From assembly GCA_020073565.1 (NCBI GenBank), contig JAIQEY010000025.1, positions 23,347-87,346 of the forward strand: a stretch of DNA of 64,000 nucleotides, in the 5' to 3' direction. The translations under genes and the position numbers were made by a program. This document shows, piece after piece, positions 57,221-64,000 of the stretch. The stretch comes from Terriglobia bacterium (GTDB lineage: Bacteria; Acidobacteriota; Terriglobia; Terriglobales; Acidobacteriaceae). Position 1 is the stretch's first letter. Every line of letters starts with the position of its first letter. The notes beneath the pieces are model-generated. The model searched no databases. It worked only from the letters and a program-made list of their open reading frames with translations, and had not been told where the DNA came from.

Positions 57221-57826
57221 ATGGTTACCGCCGGAAGCATTCAGATCGAGACCGATTACTCCGAAATCGCTCGGCGCACGATCGAGGCTGAGCAGTGCGC
57301 GCTCATCGTCGTGGATATTCAGGAGAAGTTGCTGCCGCCGATCTGGCAGAAAGAACAGCTCATCAGGAACTCGCAGCTGCTGATCCGTCTGGCGGGCCTT
57401 TTGAAGATCCCGGCCATCGTGACCACGCAGTACGCCAGGGGACTGGGCAACGCCGTGCCGGAAATCGCCGCCCTGCTGCCGGAATGTCAGCCCATCGACA
57501 AGGTGATGTTTTCCTGCTTTGGCAGCGATGTGTTCTGCTCTCTGCTGAAACGCCTTCCGGGGCAGCGGACGACCATCCTGCTTTGTGGAATGGAGACGCA
57601 CATTTGTGTGATGCAGACGGCGTTAGCAGCGTTGCGGGAAGGCTACCTCGTGCACGTGGCGTCAGATGCGGTCAGTTCGCGCTCGGAATCGAACTGGCGG
57701 GTCGGGCTGGACCGCATGCGCGCCGCCGGTGCAGTCATCTCCTCCGCGGAAATGATGATGTATGAGTTGCTGCGCTCGTCGGGTTCGCCGGCCTTCAAAG
57801 AGTTGCTGCCTTATTTGAAAGGCTGA
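57221..57826 (+). CDS. Isochorismatase-family hydrolase
   Basis: CALIVVDIQEKLLPPI, LLCGMETHICVMQTALAALREGYLVHVASDAVSSR. Confidence 0.93.
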   Translation: MVTAGSIQIETDYSEIARRTIEAEQCALIVVDIQEKLLPPIWQKEQLIRNSQLLIRLAGLLKIPAIVTTQYARGLGNAVPEIAALLPECQPIDKVMFSCFGSDVFCSLLKRLPGQRTTILLCGMETHICVMQTALAALREGYLVHVASDAVSSRSESNWRVGLDRMRAAGAVISSAEMMMYELLRSSGSPAFKELLPYLKG

Positions 57827-57847
57827 CGCCGGCTGTCAGCCATCTCT

Positions 57848-58693
57848 TCATTCTGGCAGCTTTTTTTCCGGCTGTTGTTGCTTCACCCGCACCACGGTGA
57901 GCTTCGAGAAGCCCTCCTCAAACGTGGGGGGTTTCAGCTTGGCTGCCATCTTGCGCATGACGTCTTCGGAAACCACGCGGCTCCGGCGAAGGTGGCGCTC
58001 CATGCACACTTCCAGGGGCACGTCGAAAAACACACCCTGCACGTCGTAGCCATAATCTTTGGCGAGCTTGATCCAGCTTTGGCGGTCGTGGGGCGTGAGA
58101 TTGGTCGCGTCCACATAGCTCATAGGCCGGCGCGCGATCAGCCGCGCTTTGAGCATGGAACGCAGGTTGGAAAAAACCAGATCCTGAAAGCGCTGTTCTT
58201 CGGCATCGTCGAACAGAAGCTCGCGCAGCAGGTCGCTCGAAAGGGGACGGATGTTGTGCCGCTTGAACCAGGAACTCTTGCCCGATCCCGGCAGACCGAT
58301 CGCCAGAACGACGGTTCCCTTGCTGGCACGCGCGGGCGCCGCAACGGCCTCGTCCGCAGGGTGCGGCACCGCGAGCGCTTCCGGCGCAGTCGGTTCAACT
58401 TCCGCAACCGGCGCCGGAGCAGCAACGGGCCGCGCGCGCGACCGGCCTCCGCGTCCGCGCCGGCGGCGAGAAGGCCGTGTCTTGGGCTGAGCTTCCGTGC
58501 TACCTGCGGAGGGTTCGGGTGCAGCCTCCGGTTCTGGTTCGGGCTGAGACTCAACCACCGGTGCAGCGGACACGTCCGGCGGTTCGCTATAAAAATCAGG
58601 CTGGAGCGGAGTCGGAGCCGGCGCCTTTTCGCGGGGCTGGGCCTCTCCACCCTTCTTGCGGCGCTCCATGCGCTCGCGCATCCATTTACGCAT
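57848..58693 (-). CDS. P-loop polynucleotide-kinase-like ATPase with basic low-complexity N-terminus
   Basis: VLAIGLPGSGKSSWFKRHNIRPLSSDLLRELLFDD (Walker A), YVDATNLTPHDRQSWIKLAKDYGYDVQGVFFDVPLEVCMERHLRR; N-terminal PSRRRRGRGGRSRARP. Confidence 0.85.
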   Translation of the reverse strand: MRKWMRERMERRKKGGEAQPREKAPAPTPLQPDFYSEPPDVSAAPVVESQPEPEPEAAPEPSAGSTEAQPKTRPSRRRRGRGGRSRARPVAAPAPVAEVEPTAPEALAVPHPADEAVAAPARASKGTVVLAIGLPGSGKSSWFKRHNIRPLSSDLLRELLFDDAEEQRFQDLVFSNLRSMLKARLIARRPMSYVDATNLTPHDRQSWIKLAKDYGYDVQGVFFDVPLEVCMERHLRRSRVVSEDVMRKMAAKLKPPTFEEGFSKLTVVRVKQQQPEKKLPE

Positions 58694-58812
58694 ATAGCGC
58701 TTGTAGCACACCGGAGCGTCTGGTAGCAATCTCGGCCCCGTGGCGGCCAGGGTACGTTCGCGTCGATGCGCTCCCGGTCCCCGATTTACAATAACGTTCC
58801 AGGATAAATTCC

Positions 58813-59688
58813 ATGAATCCAACGCACCCCGTGACCGCTCCCACTGCCGCCGGACAACTGCCCGCGGTGCCGCTGACCATCGAGGGCTATGCCTGCCTGC
58901 ACCAGATGATGCGCTTCCGCTGGACCGCATGGCGCGCGCTGGATGAGCCCAAGCGTCACCAGATTAGCGCCGAGGCCGCGAAACTTCTCGCCGAGATGGA
59001 AGCGAATTCCGGCGGGCAGTCGGCGCTGTTCTCGCTCCTCGGACACAAGGGCGACCTGATGCTGGTCCACTTCCGCGACGGTTTTGACGAGCTGAATCAG
59101 GCCGAACTTACGCTCGCGCGCCTGCAGTTGAGCGAGTATCTTGAGCCCGCCACGTCCTATCTGTCGGTCATCGAACTGGGCCTCTATGAATCGACCCTGA
59201 AAACTTACAAATCACTCGCCGAACGAGGCATCGAACCGCACTCTGAGGAGTGGAACGCAGCCATCCGGGAAACCATCGCGCGCCAGGAGGAAGCCATGAA
59301 GCCACGCCTCTTTCCTGCCATGCCGAAGCATCGCTACATCTGCTTTTATCCCATGGACCGCAAGCGCGGCGAGCACAAGAACTGGTACACACTCCCCATG
59401 GAAGAGCGCCAGCGGCAGATGAATGAGCACGGCTTGGTCGGACGCCGCTATGCAGGAGACGTCAAGCAGATCATCACCGGCTCCATCGGCTTCGATGACT
59501 GGGAATGGGGCGTGGACCTGTTCGCCGACGATCCCATCGTCTTTAAGAAACTGATTTACGAAATGCGATTCGATGAGGTCAGCGCCGTCTATGCCCTGTT
59601 CGGCACCTTCTATATCGGGTTGCGCTGCCCGGCGAACCGACTGCACGAACTGCTGGAGGGCAATCTGCCGCAGCACGCGGAAGGCTGA
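58813..59688 (+). CDS. hemQ: Chlorite-dismutase-family heme protein HemQ/coproheme decarboxylase
   Basis: YLSVIELGLYES, FYPMDRKRGEHKNWYTLPMEERQRQMNEHGLVGRRYAGDVKQIITGSIGFDDWEWGVDLFADDPIVFKKLIYEMRFDEVSAVYALFGTFYIGLR. Confidence 0.95.
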   Translation: MNPTHPVTAPTAAGQLPAVPLTIEGYACLHQMMRFRWTAWRALDEPKRHQISAEAAKLLAEMEANSGGQSALFSLLGHKGDLMLVHFRDGFDELNQAELTLARLQLSEYLEPATSYLSVIELGLYESTLKTYKSLAERGIEPHSEEWNAAIRETIARQEEAMKPRLFPAMPKHRYICFYPMDRKRGEHKNWYTLPMEERQRQMNEHGLVGRRYAGDVKQIITGSIGFDDWEWGVDLFADDPIVFKKLIYEMRFDEVSAVYALFGTFYIGLRCPANRLHELLEGNLPQHAEG

Positions 59689-59739
59689 GACTCGAAGAGC
59701 GTTGATTCTGTTGGCATCCTGCAGCCTTGAGAGGGTGAC

Positions 59740-59942
59740 CGAAACCGGTGCCGGAGGCACCAGTGAAAATAGCCCGCCAGTCTACTGGCGGGACTCCACA
59801 TACCCCACAACCGAGTGCCGGAGGCACGACTGACGCGACGCAACCCGCCACTGTTCAGCCGTCCCTACGGGACTTCTGCGTACCGATCTGATTGCACCCG
59901 GCGCTGAAGCGCTGGGCTATTTTCAGCGGTCCCTCCGGGACT
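59740..59942. repeat. Composite palindromic intergenic repeat array
   Basis: GTGCCGGAGGCAC (twice), GAAAATAGCCCGCCAGTCTACTGGCGGG, GGGCTATTTTCAGCGGTCCCTCCGGGAC; shares modules with 37846-37915. Confidence 0.75.
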
Positions 59943-59986
59943 AGGACTCGGTTATTCGGAGGATGTCAATAAAGCCGGTTCTACCT

Positions 59987-60340
59987 CTACGTTCTCGTTT
60001 TTCTCTTGCGCTTCGCACGCGGAGCGGAAAATCTGTGTTCGTGCTTGGCCATGTCCACGCGCGCACCGCGGAACGTGACGCCTTCCATGCGCAACCGGAA
60101 TCTCTGCTCGGCCCCGTCTTCTCCGGGAATCTTGATGGCTCCCCCGGCGCCCACCACGCGGTGCCACGGCAATCCCGGAACCTGGTTCAGCACCCGCACC
60201 ACTTGCCGTGCCGCGCCCTGCCATCCGGCCGCGGCGGCCACCGCTCCATAACTTGAAACCTTCCCGCGTGGCAAGCTGCGAATACAGCGGATAATGCGGT
60301 TCCGCTTCTCCTGCGATCCGGGTTCTGCCGGCCGATTCAT
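59987..60340 (-). CDS. Alkyltransferase-like (ATL) protein of the MGMT family
   Basis: MGMT C-terminal fold RNRIIRCIRSLPRGKVSSYGAVAAAAG...ARQVVRVLNQVPGLPWHRVVGAGGAIKI; Trp replaces the alkyl-acceptor Cys of PCHRV. Confidence 0.92.
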   Translation of the reverse strand: MNRPAEPGSQEKRNRIIRCIRSLPRGKVSSYGAVAAAAGWQGAARQVVRVLNQVPGLPWHRVVGAGGAIKIPGEDGAEQRFRLRMEGVTFRGARVDMAKHEHRFSAPRAKRKRKTRT

Positions 60341-60476
60341 GGTTCCTTCTTCTCAAGTAAAGATGTCGCGCGACGGCCCGCATTACATACAAATTTTTAC
60401 AGTGCGAATCAAACCAACATTTATGATGGCTGCATCCTACGGTGTTGCTTGCCCGAAAGCTCTTCCGGAGAAAACC

Positions 60477-61199
60477 ATGTTTCGCATGTTGAGAACCCTG
60501 CCCTTCCCGCTTGCGCTCGCCGCCTTGAGTATCTTCACCGCCTGCGGTGGTTCGAGTAGTACCAAGTTTCGCCTGGTCAACGCGATTCCGAACGCTCCTC
60601 AAGCGGTCGATGTTCTCATCGACGGAAAAGTGGTGGAGACGGCTGTTACTTTTCCTAACGTCACCCCTTCCACCGGATACCTTTCCGTTTCATCCGGTAG
60701 CCGCCACCTGCAGATGTTTCCGACGGGAACCACCGCCGGCGCTTATTTCGACGGGAATGTCACCTTCAACAGCGGAAACGCTTATACATTTGTGGCTACT
60801 GGATCCTTCACCAACAACACCATCGTCGCGCCACAGTTTACCGACAACAACACGGCACCCACGTCCGGCAATGCGGAATTGCGCGTGGTTCAGGCATCAC
60901 CGGAAGGCCTTGGCAGCGTTGTGGGTCAGGCCGTAGACATCTACATCGTCGGACCGGGCGATCCTCTCCCCGCGACTAGCCCTGACATTGCCAGTGTCGC
61001 GTACCAAGCTGCAAGCGCTTACAAAACCTTTCCCGCGGGTACCTATGATCTCCTGCTCACCCCGGCTGGAGTTCAATCGCTCAACATTAGGATCCCAAAC
61101 GCCTCCTTCAGTTCAGGAAAGATTTACACCTACGCCCTAGTCGACGTTCCAGGCGGGGGAGCGATGTCGGGCACTCCAGTGGTGTTGAACGATAACTAG
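60477..61199 (+). CDS. DUF4397-type lipoprotein
   Basis: Lipobox-like LSIFTACGG; FRLVNAIPNAPQAVDVLIDGKVV...AELRVVQASPEGLGSVVGQAVDIYIVGPG. Confidence 0.85.
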   Translation: MFRMLRTLPFPLALAALSIFTACGGSSSTKFRLVNAIPNAPQAVDVLIDGKVVETAVTFPNVTPSTGYLSVSSGSRHLQMFPTGTTAGAYFDGNVTFNSGNAYTFVATGSFTNNTIVAPQFTDNNTAPTSGNAELRVVQASPEGLGSVVGQAVDIYIVGPGDPLPATSPDIASVAYQAASAYKTFPAGTYDLLLTPAGVQSLNIRIPNASFSSGKIYTYALVDVPGGGAMSGTPVVLNDN

Positions 61200-61261
61200 T
61201 CAGAATGGATCGCGAGGGTCCCGGTGCCAAATCCGGGGCTCTTGCTGTCTAGGCAGAATCC

Positions 61262-61603
61262 TTACTTGAAAGACTGCGCCGCCGATTGCTCGCTCTCAAA
61301 CACTTCGAAAATGCTGACCAGTTTGGTGAGTTGCAGGAGATCACCCACGCGTTGGGTCAGGCGCGCCAGCTTCAGAGCACCACCCGCATTGCGGGCGGTC
61401 GTATACAGCGCAACCAGCGTTCCGAGGCCACCGCTATCGATGTAGTTGACTTCGGCCAGGTTGAGCACCAACCTCGGGCTTTGCGTGAGGATCTTCTTGA
61501 TTGTGTCGCGCAGAGTGGCCGACTCTTCGCCGAATACGATCCGGCCGCTGCAATCCACCACTATTACCCCATCCAGGGCCCGCGTGCTCATTCGCAGCTG
61601 CAT
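61262..61603 (-). CDS. STAS-domain anti-sigma factor antagonist
   Basis: DGVIVVDCSGRIVFGEESATLRDTIKKILTQSPRLVLNLAEVNYIDSGGLGTLVALYTTARNAGGALKLARL. Confidence 0.92.
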   Translation of the reverse strand: MQLRMSTRALDGVIVVDCSGRIVFGEESATLRDTIKKILTQSPRLVLNLAEVNYIDSGGLGTLVALYTTARNAGGALKLARLTQRVGDLLQLTKLVSIFEVFESEQSAAQSFK

Positions 61604-61707
61604 GTATCCCTCCACTGGAGAAAGACTGCCATAACCTAAGGTTAGAAGCCTACCCCCACGGAACATGCCTTGCAAGCACGGGCGCCAAATGAAGCAATTT
61701 ATCGCTT

Positions 61708-61784
61708 AACCACCAAGGACACGAAGTCCCACGAAGGAACCCCTCGAAACTGAACCTTCGTGACACTTCGTGTCCTTCGTGGTT
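61708..61784. repeat. Inverted intergenic repeat (CACGAAGGACACGAAGG type), copy 2
   Basis: AACCACCAAGGACACGAAGTCCCACGAAGG (61708-61737) versus CCTTCGTGACACTTCGTGTCCTTCGTGGTT (61755-61784), 3 mismatches in 30. Confidence 0.9.
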
Positions 61785-61892
61785 CATTACTTTCTCTGTT
61801 CTATTGCGGACTGACGCCCTACCGTGCGTTAACTCCCGCCATCGCCCGTGAGCAAAACACCTCCTCCCAGCCTGTATAATCAAGAATCTCGC

Positions 61893-63695
61893 ATGAGCTA
61901 CCAGGTCCTGGCCCGCAAGTACCGTCCACAGAAATTCTCCGATGTCATCGGCCAGGAGCACGTCACCCACACACTCACCAACGCCATCGAGCAGGAACGC
62001 ATTGCGCATGGTTACATCTTCAGCGGCCACCGCGGGATCGGCAAAACGACGGTGGCGCGCATCCTGGCGATGGCGCTAAATTGCCGGTCATCGCAGAAGC
62101 CGGTGGCCGAGCCCTGCGGCGTCTGCGATTCCTGCACCGAGATCCGGGCGGGCAATTCCGTTGACGTGATCGAAATCGACGCGGCCACCAACCGCGGCAT
62201 TGACGAGATTCGCGAACTGCGCGAGGCCGCCCGTTATCGTCCCGCGCGCGACCGTTTCAAGATCTACATCCTCGACGAGGCCCACCAGATCACCGACGCC
62301 GCCTTCAATGCGCTGCTCAAAACGCTGGAGGAACCGCCCAGCCACGTGATTTTCATGCTGGCCACCACGCAACCGGAAGATTTCCCGCAGACCATCCGGT
62401 CGCGCTGCCAGCACTTCAGTTTTCGAGCGGTAACGTTTGCAGACATTCTGGGCCAGTTGCGCGACCTCGTGGGCAAGGAACAACTCTCGGCCGACGAAGA
62501 TGCGCTTGCCCTGCTGGCGGAAGCGGGCGACGGCTCCATGCGCGACGCCCTGTCCATTCTCGACCAGGCCATCGCTTCCACATCCGAGCGCCTGACGCTG
62601 GAGTCTGTTCGCGCTTTGATCGGCGCGGCGCCGGCGGGCGTGTTCGAGAGCGTGATGCAGGCCGTGGCAGAAAGTTCGAGCGAGACTGTCCTGCGGCTCG
62701 TCGATGAACTGCTCAATGAAGGACACAGTCCGACTCATTTTGCGCGCCAGTTGGTCCGCTTTCTGCGCAATGCCACGGTCGCGAAAATTGCCGGCAAAGA
62801 CTCTGCTTTGCTGCAGATTTCGTCCGATGAGCGAGCCCGCGTCGGACGAATCGCCGATCTGTTCAGCGAAGAAGACTTGGCGCGCCACCTCCAGATCATG
62901 CTGCGTACCCACGGAGAACTCGGCTACCGGCAGGAACAGCGCTTCCATCTGGAACTCGGCCTGCTGAAGATGGCCCATGCGCAGCGCCTGCTTCCGATCG
63001 AACAGTTCCTGAGCGAGGCGACGCCCACTGCCCCAGGTACGGCGCGACCATCCGTAATCCCGCGTTTGGCAGCGTCCGCAGAAGTCCGCCGAACCGAACC
63101 GACTGCGCCTGCGCGATCGAATTTCATCTCGCCCTTCGCTGCCGACTCTGCGCGCAAGAACACACCCAAGGCCGAATCGCCGAGCGATGCACCGTCAGCG
63201 ATCCCTCTGGCAACCTCGGGCGCAGCCGCAACCAATGTCGTTATCATGGGCTCGGCTGTGCCGGCTGTTCTCGAAATCACACCAGAGCCGGCAGCCACGG
63301 CGAACTCTGCGGTTACCGCCACGGCTTTGCGTGACTGTGCTCTTACCGCGCTGAGTCAGCAACCGATGCTCGTCTCCATGCTGGAAGCCGCCGAGTGGTC
63401 GCTCGAAGGCAACTCGCTGGTAGCCAAGGTGACAGCCTCGAGCACGATGATCGACATGTCGTTCAATGCGGACGCGCGCCGCATCGCCTCAGCTGCCGCC
63501 AGCGGCTTGGCCGGCAGACCGATCCGAGTGCTGGTGCAGCCCGGGGGCACGCCGCAAGCCGTGTCCCCGGCCCGCCGCCCATCCTCGAATGGGAGTGCAC
63601 GCAGCCGAGCCGAACAAGACCCGGTGGTTCGCCGAATGCAGGAGAAGTTCGGAGCCGAGATCCGAACCGTGATTGACTATCGAGAGAAAGGATGA
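61893..63695 (+). CDS. dnaX: DNA polymerase III subunit gamma/tau
   Basis: MSYQVLARKYRPQKFSDVIGQEHVTHTLTNAIEQERIAHGYIFSGHRGIGKTTVARILAMALNC; ILDEAHQITDAAFNALLKTLEEPP. Confidence 0.97.
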   Translation: MSYQVLARKYRPQKFSDVIGQEHVTHTLTNAIEQERIAHGYIFSGHRGIGKTTVARILAMALNCRSSQKPVAEPCGVCDSCTEIRAGNSVDVIEIDAATNRGIDEIRELREAARYRPARDRFKIYILDEAHQITDAAFNALLKTLEEPPSHVIFMLATTQPEDFPQTIRSRCQHFSFRAVTFADILGQLRDLVGKEQLSADEDALALLAEAGDGSMRDALSILDQAIASTSERLTLESVRALIGAAPAGVFESVMQAVAESSSETVLRLVDELLNEGHSPTHFARQLVRFLRNATVAKIAGKDSALLQISSDERARVGRIADLFSEEDLARHLQIMLRTHGELGYRQEQRFHLELGLLKMAHAQRLLPIEQFLSEATPTAPGTARPSVIPRLAASAEVRRTEPTAPARSNFISPFAADSARKNTPKAESPSDAPSAIPLATSGAAATNVVIMGSAVPAVLEITPEPAATANSAVTATALRDCALTALSQQPMLVSMLEAAEWSLEGNSLVAKVTASSTMIDMSFNADARRIASAAASGLAGRPIRVLVQPGGTPQAVSPARRPSSNGSARSRAEQDPVVRRMQEKFGAEIRTVIDYREKG

Positions 63696-63700
63696 GTTCA

Positions 63701-63793
63701 TTTTGTAATTTGGTAATTGTGTAATTTGGTAATTCCAAACCTGTAGCGGTTTGGCCTTAAATTGCCAAATTACACAATTACAAAATTACGAAA
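63701..63793. repeat. AT-rich imperfect inverted repeat (34-nt arms) with nested central hairpin
   Basis: TTTTGTAATTTGGTAATTGTGTAATTTGGTAATT (63701-63734) versus reverse complement of 63760-63793; centre contains CCAAACC-tgtagc-GGTTTGG. Confidence 0.9.
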
Positions 63794-63800
63794 TGTCCCT

Positions 63801-64000
63801 ATGCCCGGATTCAATTTGCAAGACCTGATGTCCCAAGCCAAGCAGCACTATGAAACGCTGCAGAAGAAGATGCAGCAGACCGTCGTTGAAGCTTCCTCTG
63901 GCGGAGGCACGGTCACAGTGAAGATGGATGGCCGCAAGCAAGTGCTCGCCATCCACATTGACCCCGAGGCCGTGAAGGCCGGCGACGTCGAAATGCTGCA
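63801..64000 (+). CDS. YbaB/EbfC-family nucleoid-associated protein, truncated by window end
   Basis: MPGFNLQDLMSQAKQHYETLQKKMQQTVVEASSGGGTVTVKMDGRKQVLAIHIDPEAVKAGDVEML, following dnaX as commonly seen. Confidence 0.93.
   Translation, partial: MPGFNLQDLMSQAKQHYETLQKKMQQTVVEASSGGGTVTVKMDGRKQVLAIHIDPEAVKAGDVEML

Noticed and set aside
59740-59942. Possible short CRISPR-like array
   Set aside because: Hairpin modules vary in sequence and spacing; no regular repeat-spacer pattern and no cas genes
1-64000. Phage, integrative element or defence island
   Set aside because: No integrase, transposase, capsid/portal, restriction-modification, toxin-antitoxin or cas gene recognised; the single tRNA has no adjacent integrase

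Overview
A 64 kb chromosomal window whose gene content looks acidobacterial: Oar-like TonB receptors, CRTAC1/ASPIC proteins, TPR proteins and many palindromic intergenic repeats. The taxonomy is inference from content only. No rRNA, CRISPR array, integrase, transposase or phage module was seen. Main blocks: (1) 1.5-6.2 kb, MacA-like adaptor, ABC ATPase, and two convergent paralogous MacB-type permeases. (2) 9.7-20.1 kb, TonB receptor divergent from a FadR-type regulator, followed by a beta-hydroxyacid dehydrogenase, 2-oxoacid dehydrogenase E1alpha/E1beta, an M24 peptidase-family protein and E2. (3) 20.1-29.5 kb, an apparently exported redox module (molybdopterin oxidoreductase, 2Fe-2S subunit, cytochrome c, Tat-signal TPP enzyme) divergent from a 4,5-dihydroxyphthalate-decarboxylase-like protein and an NCS2-like permease. 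(4) 30-56.5 kb, a TonB/CRTAC1/TPR region and a glycan locus (GH29, GH3, GH42, GH31, aldose epimerase, FucI/AraA-family isomerase, xylulokinase-like kinase, LacI regulator). (5) 57-64 kb, housekeeping genes (tRNA-Gln, isochorismatase, HemQ, ATL, STAS, DnaX, YbaB). Most interesting signals: a repeated LacI-type operator (about CGTAAACGNTTACG) linking distant promoters; three TGGTCnnACCA-like sites in the FadR/TonB divergent promoter; the proposed exported decarboxylase/aldehyde-oxidase/cytochrome module, with single-nucleotide frame disruptions in two adjacent subunits; TonB receptor remnants; a possible ATC start codon; and several sequence-unrelated intergenic inverted repeats whose arms are themselves short-period tandem repeats.
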